Assembly: GCA_900540785.1 (NCBI GenBank)
Contig: UQHF01000008.1
Coordinates: 49,276-113,275, forward strand
DNA: 64,000 nucleotides
Direction of reading: 5' to 3'
Origin: an uncultured Blautia sp.
Lineage (GTDB): Bacteria; Bacillota; Clostridia; Lachnospirales; Lachnospiraceae
The notes beneath the pieces were generated by a model, which searched no databases, was not told the origin of the DNA, and saw nothing but the letters and a program-made list of their open reading frames with translations. The position numbers were made by a program, and so were the translations under genes. Below, one piece after another: positions 27,223 through 35,870 of this stretch; the stretch's first letter is position 1, and each line of letters begins with the position of its first letter.

Positions 27223-29034
27223 TTATATAATTCTAATTGCCTGATTTTTCTTTAAATGAAGGATTTTTGTATTACCTTCACTGATGTGCCACATAATTTC
27301 CTGCTCTGTAGGAGAATAAATCTTGAACTCACAGAGTTCACCGCGGTACATTCTGGCAGATACCAGAATCCCGCCTTCTCCTCTGAAATTTGTAAAAGCA
27401 ATTTCTCTGCTTCTCCATTTTTCCGGAACTGCCGGAAACAATTCTATTTTTCCGTCCCGTACTTTTAATAACATTTCCTGCAAAGCATCCGCAGCATACA
27501 TATTAGACTCCAGAGTAAATGCTTTATAATGGAAAGCACTGTGTCCTCTCTGTTTAAAATCACCATTTAAGTGAAAACCATTGGGACTGCAGAAGTTCTC
27601 CCATAAAATCCGAAGCTTTTCCGCTGCTCCTTCTCCATTCCTCTGTATCGCATATAAATGCGCCATCCACGCAAAGGAAAAACCAACCCAAAGCCCTGTT
27701 CCCAAAATCTCAAAATCTCCGACTGTTGCATCTATGATTTTTTTATTTTCCGGAATATCATAATCCATCATATATAATGGACAAACTGCCATTGCATTGG
27801 AAAGATGCCGGTGAGATTCTTCCAGAGTTTCGTCCGGGGAAATCATCAGCACATCTCTGTCATTTACTGCATAGCCTGGAAGTTTGTTCAGAATCTGCTG
27901 CCACTTTTCTTCCTGTCCATTCTCTAAGATTCCAGCATAGCGCACAAGTGTCGTATAAAGGTATCGCAAAAGCGCCAGATCATAATTGCTGTTTGGAGTA
28001 ACCCAGGACTTAGCTTCATCATCATGGATTTCCGGGGAACTGGATATGGGGAGATAATAATATCCGTCCTCTTTTTCCCGGAGAAGCTCTGTGATACATT
28101 CTGCTGTCTCTGCAAAATATACCCACGCCTTCTCCTCCAGAAATTTCTGATTTCCCGTATACCTGTAATAAAGGTCAAAAGACTGACACAGCCATATCTG
28201 CTGTACAGGAGAAAGTGAATACATAGGCCATCCAGAAAGTGGTTCTCCGTCTATTGTCATCACTCCCGGCATACAGATTCCGCCTGTATGATAGAATTTA
28301 CGAGCAAATTCACGCCCCTTTTCTTTTAAACTCCACAGAAAATCATGGAAGCACTCGCCTTCCTCCAGGTGATTTGCTTTATAAAAATGCGTATAACTAA
28401 GCTGCGTGTTCAGGTCGTTATGGTAATCCCCTTTCCACGGTGGAAGGTTGCCGTCATCAGCAGTCCATACTCCTTGCAACGGCATGGGATAACAGCCTTT
28501 TCTGGAACAAGAAGCAAACAGATAATTTGTCAGATACCATTGCTTTTCAAAAAATTTATCCGGCAGGCTCACTGCGCTTTTTGCCCAGAAACGTTCCCAC
28601 CATTCTCTGTGAGAAATCCGTTGATTTTTGTATCCTTCTTTTATCTGTTCTGTCAGTTTTTTGATTCCTGTCTCTATCCAGTCTTCTCCGTCGTCTGATG
28701 TAAGTACCTCATAAAAAACAGAAGTTTCTTCGTCTGTTTCGTAAACTGCCATCACAATTCCATAAGAAAACTTCTCGTCAACCTGCTGTACAAAATATTG
28801 GATCTGGACGCCATCTATATCCTTTTCTCCCGCCATTTTGATCAATGACTGGTAGGAATATTTCGGTTTTTCTGTATGAATGGGTTTTCTTTTATCCCAA
28901 ATATCAGTACGGTCCAGACTGAATCTCAGCCTGGACCCCTTTCCCCAGATCAAACACCCTGTTTTTCCATTTCCCAGGGGAATTGCCTCGTCCCATCTAA
29001 GAATGCTTTTTTCTGATGTGATTTTATGGTTCAT
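27223..29034 (-). CDS. GH95-like glycoside hydrolase (alpha-L-fucosidase-like), shortened
   Basis: Protein of 603 aa with clear GH95 features. The N-terminus is ILRWDEAIPLGNGKTGCLIWG, followed by FSLDRTDIWDKRKP. The catalytic barrel has MPLQGVWTADDGNLPPWKGDYHNDLNTQLSY, in which the Asn residues correspond to the substrate-contacting pair of GH95, and SSSPEIHDDEAKSWVTPNSNYDLALLR. GH95 enzymes invert alpha-1,2-fucosyl or alpha-galactosyl linkages and are usually ~750-800 aa. Here about 150 residues of the N-terminal beta-domain are missing after DIDGVQIQYF, so it may be an internal deletion or a compact subfamily. It begins 4 bp after the permease gene, so it is in the same operon. Cytosolic. 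Confidence 0.7.
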   Translation of the reverse strand: MNHKITSEKSILRWDEAIPLGNGKTGCLIWGKGSRLRFSLDRTDIWDKRKPIHTEKPKYSYQSLIKMAGEKDIDGVQIQYFVQQVDEKFSYGIVMAVYETDEETSVFYEVLTSDDGEDWIETGIKKLTEQIKEGYKNQRISHREWWERFWAKSAVSLPDKFFEKQWYLTNYLFASCSRKGCYPMPLQGVWTADDGNLPPWKGDYHNDLNTQLSYTHFYKANHLEEGECFHDFLWSLKEKGREFARKFYHTGGICMPGVMTIDGEPLSGWPMYSLSPVQQIWLCQSFDLYYRYTGNQKFLEEKAWVYFAETAECITELLREKEDGYYYLPISSSPEIHDDEAKSWVTPNSNYDLALLRYLYTTLVRYAGILENGQEEKWQQILNKLPGYAVNDRDVLMISPDETLEESHRHLSNAMAVCPLYMMDYDIPENKKIIDATVGDFEILGTGLWVGFSFAWMAHLYAIQRNGEGAAEKLRILWENFCSPNGFHLNGDFKQRGHSAFHYKAFTLESNMYAADALQEMLLKVRDGKIELFPAVPEKWRSREIAFTNFRGEGGILVSARMYRGELCEFKIYSPTEQEIMWHISEGNTKILHLKKNQAIRII

Positions 29035-29037
29035 ATA

Positions 29038-29949
29038 TCATCCTTTTACTGCACCGACCATAATACCCTTTACAAAATACTTCTGCATGAACGGATACAC
29101 CATGAAGATAGGCAGGGACGCCAGAACGGTAATTGTCATACGAATACCTTTCGGAGAAATCATTGTCTGCATCTGTGACATGGATGCAATACCGCTGGCG
29201 CTCTTTAACTGGTCAGCAAGACGCTGCGCTTCATTTAAGTAATTATAAAGAAGATACTGCAGTGTTGTTAATGCCTCATTTCCTCTTGTATAAATATGGT
29301 TATCGAACCAGGAGTTCCAGTGTCCAACTGCAACAAACACGGCTACTGTTGCGATGATCGGTTTTGAAAGCGGAAGGATAATCCTTGTAAATACAGTGAA
29401 ATATCCGGCTCCGTCCAGTTTTGCAGATTCTTCCAGAGATGCAGGAAGCTGCTCTACATATGTTTTGATCAGGACAACATTGTATGCAGAAACTGTCATC
29501 GGAAGGATATATACCCAGAAAGTATTTAAAAGTCCGTAAGACTTCATAACAATATAGCTTGCGATCATTCCACCGCTAATGTACATTGTTAAAATTAAAA
29601 ATCTGTACCAGAATTTTCTTCCCGGCATCTCATCTTTTGTAAAGAGATAGCCAAGGAAAGAACAGGCAATAACAGAAGCCAGTGTTCCTATAAGTGTTCT
29701 CATAACTGATACAAAGAACGCCTGGAAAAATCCGCTGATTTCCAGAATATTTTTATAGTTTTCCAGTGAAAATCCTCTTGGAAGGAAAATCGGAGGATTT
29801 GTCATAACAAGGCTTTCTTCACTGAACGTATAAATAACAATGTACCAGAACGGATAAATACAGATAAATGTGATTAAAAGCATCAGCGCATAATTGAATA
29901 TCTGAAACGCAATTCTGGACTTTGATGATTTTATTTTATTTCTTTTCAT
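29038..29949 (-). CDS. ABC sugar permease, YtcP/LplC type
   Basis: Inner-membrane subunit of a family 1 carbohydrate ABC importer, 303 aa, six helices. The EAA loop that contacts the ATPase is ASLEESAKLDGAGYFTVFTRIILPLSKP (about residue 185). The ATG at 29949 follows GGGGG at 5 nt, while the longer frame to 29979 would overlap the preceding permease. Both permeases are adjacent; no ATP-binding subunit is in the operon, as is normal for the LplBC/YtcP type, which uses a shared MsmX-like ATPase encoded elsewhere. Confidence 0.92.
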   Translation of the reverse strand: MKRNKIKSSKSRIAFQIFNYALMLLITFICIYPFWYIVIYTFSEESLVMTNPPIFLPRGFSLENYKNILEISGFFQAFFVSVMRTLIGTLASVIACSFLGYLFTKDEMPGRKFWYRFLILTMYISGGMIASYIVMKSYGLLNTFWVYILPMTVSAYNVVLIKTYVEQLPASLEESAKLDGAGYFTVFTRIILPLSKPIIATVAVFVAVGHWNSWFDNHIYTRGNEALTTLQYLLYNYLNEAQRLADQLKSASGIASMSQMQTMISPKGIRMTITVLASLPIFMVYPFMQKYFVKGIMVGAVKG

Positions 29950-29959
29950 AACGTCCCCC

Positions 29960-30874
29960 TTAAATAACTGTGTTTCCACGAACTTTTTTCGCTATCATGT
30001 TTGCTAGAACTACAAGTGCGATGCTGACTACAGATTTCACAATACTGATCGCAACACCGTAGGAATAATCCATGTTTTCAAGTCCGATACGGTATACGTA
30101 AAGATCAAGAACTTCAATATTCGGAGCTGTAACCGCGTTTTTAAACAGCATATACTGCTCGTATCCTGTATTCAGGAAGTTTCCGATATTTAAAATAAAC
30201 AGAACTACATAAGTCTCCATCATAGCCGGTAATGTAACGTGAAGAGCACAGCGAAAATGTCCGGCTCCATCTACTCTTGCAGCTTCATACTGTTCCTGGT
30301 CGATTCCCGCAATCGCTGCAAGATAAATAATAGAACTCCAGCCAAGCCCCTTCCACTGTGACAGAAATGTCTGGAACCAGTAAACTGCTTCGTTGGAACT
30401 TAATACAGAACTCGACTCATCCAGAATCCCCCAATTCAACAGAAGTGTTGTAACCATACCATCAGAAGAAAACAGGGCGAACGCCAAAGAGAAAATAATA
30501 ACCCAGCTGATAAAGTTTGGCAGCGTTGTAAATGTCTGTACTACTCTTCTGACAGGTCCACATTTTACTTCATTTAACATCACAGCGAACAGCATGGGCA
30601 GCGGTGAAAGAATAATACTGATTCCTGCAAAAATAAATGTATTTTTCAGCGCACGCAATACATTGGCATCCGTAAATATCATTTCAAAATAATCAAGTCC
30701 CATAAAGTCGCATTCAAACAGAGGAACGCCAGGAACATAATCAAATACAGAATAAATCCAACCGAAGATCGGCACATAGTTAAACAAAAAAACTAACAGT
30801 AAAAATGGCGCTGCCATCAACAGCAAACGGTAATTTTTTTTCCGCTTCCGCGGAACACTAATACTTTTATTCAT
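29960..30874 (-). CDS. ABC sugar permease, LplB/YteP type
   Basis: Partner permease of 304 aa with six hydrophobic segments. The N-terminal KNYRLLLMAAPFLLLVFLFNYVPIFGWIYSVFDY is characteristic of LplB-like permeases. The EAA loop is IDQEQYEAARVDGAGHFRCALHVTLPAM. The start ATG at 30874 has AAAGGAG upstream. It lies between the third solute-binding protein and the other permease, an order usual for oligosaccharide importers of gut Clostridia. Confidence 0.92.
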   Translation of the reverse strand: MNKSISVPRKRKKNYRLLLMAAPFLLLVFLFNYVPIFGWIYSVFDYVPGVPLFECDFMGLDYFEMIFTDANVLRALKNTFIFAGISIILSPLPMLFAVMLNEVKCGPVRRVVQTFTTLPNFISWVIIFSLAFALFSSDGMVTTLLLNWGILDESSSVLSSNEAVYWFQTFLSQWKGLGWSSIIYLAAIAGIDQEQYEAARVDGAGHFRCALHVTLPAMMETYVVLFILNIGNFLNTGYEQYMLFKNAVTAPNIEVLDLYVYRIGLENMDYSYGVAISIVKSVVSIALVVLANMIAKKVRGNTVI

Positions 30875-30960
30875 CTCCTCGTACTCCTTTACCTGAAAAG
30901 AAGCCCTGCCGCCAAATTTATGTTTCTGCTGCAAGGCTCCTTTCTTCGTTACTTTATTTC

Positions 30961-32706
30961 TTATTTCTGTAATTCTTCAATTCCTGTTTTTGCATTGTCC
31001 CATGCTGCCATCCACCATTTAATAGAATCTTCAATTCCTGCACCTTTTAACTGCTCCATAAGAGCGTCTTTCGCTGCCTGGAAATCTTCTTCTGTCTCAG
31101 CCTGGATCAAACTTGGAACTGCGTTTACTGCGATTTCTGCACAGTTTGTATCAATTCGTACAATGTCTTTTGGTGTTACTTCCAAAGCCATCTGAATTGC
31201 CATGTTGCAGTTTCTAAAGTCTGTAGATGTTCCTGCTTCCACATGGTTCTTTAATACATCACTTGGGACAGTTAAATCTAATGTCTCGCACATATCTTTT
31301 TCAGCAGCAGTTAAACCACGGCTTAACATATCGTCCTCAAGCCACAGATTTACAAGTCCGCCGTCGTCAAGTCTGTTGTAGCTGCTTTCTCCAACGAAGC
31401 AGTTCAGATTTCCTTCGCCGATACCTGTTGCTTTCCACTCATCTGTTCTGTTTCCGTCTTCCTTCATGTTGATCGTATCATCTGTAAGAGCCGGTTTTCC
31501 GTCTTCTCCTGCTTCCCATCTTCCTTCTACACCGGAATCAACTGCTCTTGAAAATTCCGGGCTCTGAAGATAATCAAGTATCATAACTGCTCTCTCTATG
31601 TTTTTAGAGTGGGAAGATACAAAGAAATATTTTCCAGCCCATCCTGCCTGATGATTTTCATTTGCCCATCCCATTTTTGCAGGAAGAACGATGTACTGTT
31701 TTAAAGTTTCTGAATCCTGTGCTCTTGCATTTGTATTGTGGGAAGAAAACAGCCAGTCAGAAGTACCTCCGAGATACTGTCCTTTTTCATATTTTTCAGA
31801 CAGATCGCTCTGTGTTGCAATAAATGCATCCGGGTCAAGTAATCCTTCTTTGTATAATTTGTTGTAAAATTTCATGGAAGACCAAAACGGTGTTACAACA
31901 TCTGGATTATACGCATCATATACGTCTGCAACAAGATCGTTTGTCTCTACATTCTGTGCATACAGACCGTTGTTCAGATACATATATCCTTCTGTCACAC
32001 ATCCTTTCATATAATAAGGATGAAGTCCTGCATCATTATAAGGAGACATCGCATAGACAGGAAGTCCATCTTCTGTTTCCGGATAAATCTCCTTCATCGC
32101 TTTTAATGCTTCGATGTAATCGTCGTCATTATTGATTTCCGGGCATCCGATTTCTTTGTATAAATCCCAGCGCACTACATATCCGTTATTTAAACGTGTT
32201 CCATAATTGATAGCAAGATCTCCCACGTTTACTCGCGGTGTCACAAAATACTGTCCGCCGCTTTTGTCGCTCTTAAATGTTTTCATAACATCATTTCTGA
32301 ACTGCATTCTGTCTGAAAAAATGTTGGGAGCAATGTCTTTATAATCTTCCAGATTCACTGCATGTTTTCCTTTTAAAACACCTGCAATATGAGAATCTGT
32401 CACCTGGATAATATCACAGGTTGTTCCGCCTGATAAATCAAGATTTAAACTCTCATTATCATATCCCTGTGCCTTAAATGTTACATTAAATTTCTCTTCC
32501 AGCATTTTTAAGTTTTCTGTCGGCCAGTCTTCGCTGGAATCTCCTGAGTTGATTCCTCCAAGAGTAATCTCCACGTGCTCAGATAAATCATCTTCTGCTT
32601 TTTTGTCTTTTTTTGCCGCCTGTACTTCCACGCCTGCAAAACCTGTCATTGTGCCCATAATTACCGCCATAGCACAGAAAACAGAAACAATTTTTTTTGC
32701 TTTCAT
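30961..32706 (-). CDS. ABC-type extracellular solute-binding protein of the island importer
   Basis: Substrate-binding protein of 581 aa, next to the permease genes and so the cognate receptor. The Sec signal peptide is KKIVSVFCAMAVIMGTMTGFAGVEVQA, with no lipobox cysteine. The mature protein starts with a Lys-rich linker, then HVEITLGGINSGDSSEDWPT. The ATG at 32706 has GGGAGGAAAAG upstream; in-frame starts up to 32814 are AT-rich and non-coding in character. It differs markedly from the two paralogues at 17.9-21.3 kb, so the island offers three receptors to one permease pair. Its expression is probably controlled by the divergent-in-function but same-strand two-component genes upstream. Confidence 0.88.
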   Translation of the reverse strand: MKAKKIVSVFCAMAVIMGTMTGFAGVEVQAAKKDKKAEDDLSEHVEITLGGINSGDSSEDWPTENLKMLEEKFNVTFKAQGYDNESLNLDLSGGTTCDIIQVTDSHIAGVLKGKHAVNLEDYKDIAPNIFSDRMQFRNDVMKTFKSDKSGGQYFVTPRVNVGDLAINYGTRLNNGYVVRWDLYKEIGCPEINNDDDYIEALKAMKEIYPETEDGLPVYAMSPYNDAGLHPYYMKGCVTEGYMYLNNGLYAQNVETNDLVADVYDAYNPDVVTPFWSSMKFYNKLYKEGLLDPDAFIATQSDLSEKYEKGQYLGGTSDWLFSSHNTNARAQDSETLKQYIVLPAKMGWANENHQAGWAGKYFFVSSHSKNIERAVMILDYLQSPEFSRAVDSGVEGRWEAGEDGKPALTDDTINMKEDGNRTDEWKATGIGEGNLNCFVGESSYNRLDDGGLVNLWLEDDMLSRGLTAAEKDMCETLDLTVPSDVLKNHVEAGTSTDFRNCNMAIQMALEVTPKDIVRIDTNCAEIAVNAVPSLIQAETEEDFQAAKDALMEQLKGAGIEDSIKWWMAAWDNAKTGIEELQK

Positions 32707-32913
32707 AACTTTTCCTCCCTTTGGTTCTTTGGTTTCCGGAACACCAATTTTATAAATATAATTATAAAGATTATACCCAAAATTAAAATGATATTTTTTC
32801 ATAAATAATTGCATTTTCCTACTATATCCATTAAAATTCTTGAACTTTTTTCATATTTATGCTTTATTTTCACATTAAAAAAAGTCAATTTCTGAAGTAT
32901 GACATTTTTTAGC

Positions 32914-32947
32914 ACAAAAAAGAGAAGGCAACCCTTCTCTTTTTGTA
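32914..32947. terminator. Bidirectional-looking terminator after the sensor kinase
   Basis: The palindrome ACAAAAAAGAGAAGG ... CCTTCTCTTTTTGT centres near 32931, with a short CAAC loop. On the minus strand it lies directly after the kinase gene (stop at 32960) and ends in a T-tract, so it separates the regulator pair from the transport/hydrolase operon. Confidence 0.8.
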
Positions 32948-32959
32948 TGTTTCGCACGC

Positions 32960-34696
32960 CTAAAAAGTGATTTTTACCATTACGCCAATTTCTTTATCAG
33001 AGAACACTGTAATTTTCCCATAATCTCCATATAAATAATAAAGACGTTTCCTCACGTTGCGAAGTCCGATATTTTCTCCACTGATTTCCTCTTTCCCATT
33101 CTCTTCCCCTGATATTTTCCTGTTGATTTCTTCCAGTTTTTCAGGCTCTATAACTCCTCCCGTATTTCGCACTGACACAAGAAATCTTTTTTCTTTCCGG
33201 ATTTTCAGGTAAATGTGCTCGATACCGGCAGACTCAAACCTGTGAACAAAACAGTTTTCTATAATCGGCTGGAGGATAAAGCGCGGAAATTCTTCGTAAT
33301 ACAGCCTGTCTTCACATTCCAGATGATACTCAATAATATCTCCATAACGGATTTTCATCATCTCCACATAATTTTCAATGAAAGAAATCTCATCTTTTAA
33401 GGTCCATGTCAAACCTGGATTGCGGAGCATAGGAATAAATACCCTGCTTAAAACAGCCAGGGAATCTGCAACCTTATTCTGGTCTGCAAGAATTGCCATC
33501 CACCGAATAGAATTAAGAGAATTTGCCAGAAAATGAGGATTAATCTGATATTGAAGGGCTTTTAGCTCTTCCTTTGTCTTCTCATCTTCCACCTTCTTAA
33601 TACGTGCAATATACTGCTTTAATTTTTGTACGGTATAATAAAACTGCACATTAAGAGCGTCCAACTCTGCCAGCCCCAACGGCTCCGGTTTGGGAAAATC
33701 AAGCTGTTCCTGCTCCACCATTTTCATATTCTCCATTAACACCTGAATAGGACGCGTGTATCTGCGCAGCCAAAATATGATAAAAATCATACCTCCAATC
33801 AAAGTTGCTGCCGTGAGAATCAGCCCAAGTTTTAAAATACTGACAGCATCTCCGAAGTAAATCTTTTCCGGCATACTGTTTACCAGAGTCCAGTCATGAT
33901 AGCGAAGCCCATAAGAAATATTCCGTACCCCCTTCTCTTCTGAAAAATAACCACCTATTTTTTCTTTATCAGAAGAAGAGAGAATTCTCTGCCGTTCATT
34001 CAGAAGGAACGTGTCCCCCTCCTGATAAATATCTGCCGCTCCATAACATGCTGACAGAGACTCTTCATCTAATGCAATCAGAAGATATACATCTTCCTCC
34101 GGATTTTCACTCTCTCCCATAGCGCGCATTCCAAGAAGAACAGGTTTCTGTATCAGTTTATGAAGAGGCTGATTCTTTTTAATATCTGCTTCTTCGTAAT
34201 AAAACCAATCCACATACGGATAATTTTTTCCACTATTTTCCATGAATTCCCAAATAGAGTCTGAAATTTCTGTTTTTCCCTGAGTACTTCCTTTGCCTGT
34301 GGAAACTACAGTCTTCCCCGCCCCGCTTACGAGGGCAAGTCCATATATATTCGGATTCAGCTCAATCATTTCATTAAAGGTTCTGACAACCTCTCGTGTC
34401 ACTCTTGTCCAGTCCTTTTTATCCTGAAAGTCGTTTTCATAAAATTCATAGACAAATCTGTCATTCACAAGATGACTGAGCGATTTTTCCGCCTCCCCCA
34501 TTTTATTCATGATATTTTCTTCTCCGTTTTGAAAAGTAAGCTGAATAATTTTCTCATTATACTCAACAGATTTTTTTATAAAATTCATATATGTAATGAC
34601 AGACAAAAGAAAAACGATTACACCAACACCTAAAACTGCAGAAAATACCATCTTAAATTTCCAGTCTTTCCGTCTCATTTGTTTTTCTCTCTCCAT
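32960..34696 (-). CDS. YesM-type sensor histidine kinase
   Basis: Membrane sensor kinase of 578 aa, HPK7/LytS-YesM class. It has an N-terminal transmembrane helix (VFSAVLGVGVIVFLLSVITYM), an extracellular sensor region of ~240 residues, and a second membrane helix (LKLGLILTAATLIGGMIFIIFW). A HAMP-like segment follows, then the His box QYQINPHFLANSLNSIRWMA, with the phospho-His in NPHF, and a C-terminal HATPase (N-box ILQPIIENCFVH; G-box SGENIGLRNVRKRL). The gene overlaps the response-regulator gene by 22 nt. The pair most likely senses an extracellular glycan and activates the downstream uptake operon. Confidence 0.93.
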   Translation of the reverse strand: MEREKQMRRKDWKFKMVFSAVLGVGVIVFLLSVITYMNFIKKSVEYNEKIIQLTFQNGEENIMNKMGEAEKSLSHLVNDRFVYEFYENDFQDKKDWTRVTREVVRTFNEMIELNPNIYGLALVSGAGKTVVSTGKGSTQGKTEISDSIWEFMENSGKNYPYVDWFYYEEADIKKNQPLHKLIQKPVLLGMRAMGESENPEEDVYLLIALDEESLSACYGAADIYQEGDTFLLNERQRILSSSDKEKIGGYFSEEKGVRNISYGLRYHDWTLVNSMPEKIYFGDAVSILKLGLILTAATLIGGMIFIIFWLRRYTRPIQVLMENMKMVEQEQLDFPKPEPLGLAELDALNVQFYYTVQKLKQYIARIKKVEDEKTKEELKALQYQINPHFLANSLNSIRWMAILADQNKVADSLAVLSRVFIPMLRNPGLTWTLKDEISFIENYVEMMKIRYGDIIEYHLECEDRLYYEEFPRFILQPIIENCFVHRFESAGIEHIYLKIRKEKRFLVSVRNTGGVIEPEKLEEINRKISGEENGKEEISGENIGLRNVRKRLYYLYGDYGKITVFSDKEIGVMVKITF

Positions 34697-35796
34697 TTTG
34701 CAGGTGACATTCCCATGTATCTTTTAAATGTCCGGCAAAAATATTCCACATTGTGAAATCCACAGTTTTCTGATACAACAGTCAGCTTGTCCTCTCCGAG
34801 AAGCAGCTCCCTTGCCGCAGCTTTCAGGCGCACCTCATTTAAATATTCCACATACGTTTTCCCTACCTCTTTTTTAAATAGTCCAGAAAAATATCCGGAA
34901 CTGATACCGAGAAACGCTGAGATTTCCCCCAGACTGCAATCATCTTTATAATTCGCTTCAATGTAGCGTACTGCGTCCGCTACCAGATGGTTGCTTCCCT
35001 GCTTTTCTTTCGAAAGCTTTTGGACGCGCTGATACATCTCTTTTAAGGACTCTCCTTCTTCTCTTTTTCCTCTGCTTATCTGAAGAGAAATACCAAGAAA
35101 ACCTTTTGCCAGACGGTATAATTTTTCTTTCTTCTCTTTTGCCGAATTTCCCGCTTTCATTAAAACGCAGAAGCTTTTTCCTCCTGTATTTACAATTACA
35201 CTTTCCGGCACTTCCCGATTTGCCAGTTCGCACAAAAAATGAAGAGTCAGGTCATTTACTTTTTTCTGTTCTTCTTCTGACACATCAACAAGAAGCATTT
35301 CCTGTATTTTATCCTGTTCTTTCCATACAAGATCTTCACTTTCCCCGGAAAAATATCTGGATATACATTCTTCCGTATTCTCTTCCTCTTTTGCCTCCTT
35401 CCTGTCGGCTCGCCCCGTTTTATCAAGATATGCCTTCGCCTTCTCAAGAACATTCGCCATATCCTCCAATCTCATATCAGCCTTCGTAACATACCCGATT
35501 AACTTGTACGGTATCATTTTCCGGAGCGTCTCAAAATCTTCCAGACAGGAAAGCACAATGATGGCGCACTCCTCGTCTGTCTCCCTTATATTCTGGATCA
35601 GCTCATATCCGTCCATTCCCGGCATTCTGATGTCTGTGATAACCACATCCGGATGAATAGAACGAAATAATTCCAGCGCCTGTATTCCGTTATCAGCCTG
35701 GGCAACGAGCTTCATATCAAACTGTTCCCAGGAAATTGCTTTCTGCAGACCAAGCCTTACCAGAAGCTCGTCTTCCACAAATAAAACTGAGTACAA
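34675..35796 (-). CDS. YesN-type AraC-family response regulator
   Basis: Response regulator of 373 aa. Receiver domain at residues 1-120 with phospho-acceptor Asp55 in VVITDIRMPGMDGYE and conserved acidic pair VEDE. The C-terminal AraC HTH (residues ~270-373) includes CSLGEISAFLGISSGYFSGLFKKEVGKTYVEYLNEVRL and ends NVEYFCRTFKRYMGMSPAKWR. The middle is a variable linker domain. It is the first gene of the island counted from comEC, so it is probably the first gene of its own transcript. The family activates sugar uptake operons; the likely target is the promoter region upstream of the solute-binding gene at 32706. Confidence 0.93.
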   Translation of the reverse strand: MYSVLFVEDELLVRLGLQKAISWEQFDMKLVAQADNGIQALELFRSIHPDVVITDIRMPGMDGYELIQNIRETDEECAIIVLSCLEDFETLRKMIPYKLIGYVTKADMRLEDMANVLEKAKAYLDKTGRADRKEAKEEENTEECISRYFSGESEDLVWKEQDKIQEMLLVDVSEEEQKKVNDLTLHFLCELANREVPESVIVNTGGKSFCVLMKAGNSAKEKKEKLYRLAKGFLGISLQISRGKREEGESLKEMYQRVQKLSKEKQGSNHLVADAVRYIEANYKDDCSLGEISAFLGISSGYFSGLFKKEVGKTYVEYLNEVRLKAAARELLLGEDKLTVVSENCGFHNVEYFCRTFKRYMGMSPAKWREKNK

Positions 35797-35819
35797 AATG
35801 TTCCTCTCCTCACAAATAA

Positions 35820-35870
35820 ATTCTTATAAAATAAATATCACAGAATCGCGTGTTTAGGAAGGGGAAAAGC
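35820..35870. repeat. Island-flanking direct repeat, comEC side (putative att)
   Basis: ATTCTTATAAAA (35820-35831) and, 21 bp on, TTTAGGAAGGGGAAAAGC (35853-35870), the latter containing the comEC stop codon. The same two blocks in the same order occur at 16666-16715. The sequence between the blocks is similar but not identical in the two copies. Confidence 0.75.

Larger units (their letters stand above)
16698..35870. mobile_element. ~19 kb glycan-utilisation genomic island
   Basis: The segment separates holA from the 3' end of comEC, genes that are neighbours in B. subtilis and commonly in Firmicutes. It is bounded by the 18 bp direct repeat described at both edges. All genes inside are on the minus strand and concern glycan sensing, uptake and cleavage. 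No integrase, transposase or mobilisation gene is visible, so it would have been mobilised in trans or has lost its recombinase. The mobile-element status is inferred from synteny and repeats. Confidence 0.65.

Noticed and set aside
32707..32913. Riboswitch upstream of the island's solute-binding gene
   Set aside because: The region is AT-rich with a possible -10 (TATAAT on the minus strand at 32770-32775), but no conserved aptamer-like pairing was found.
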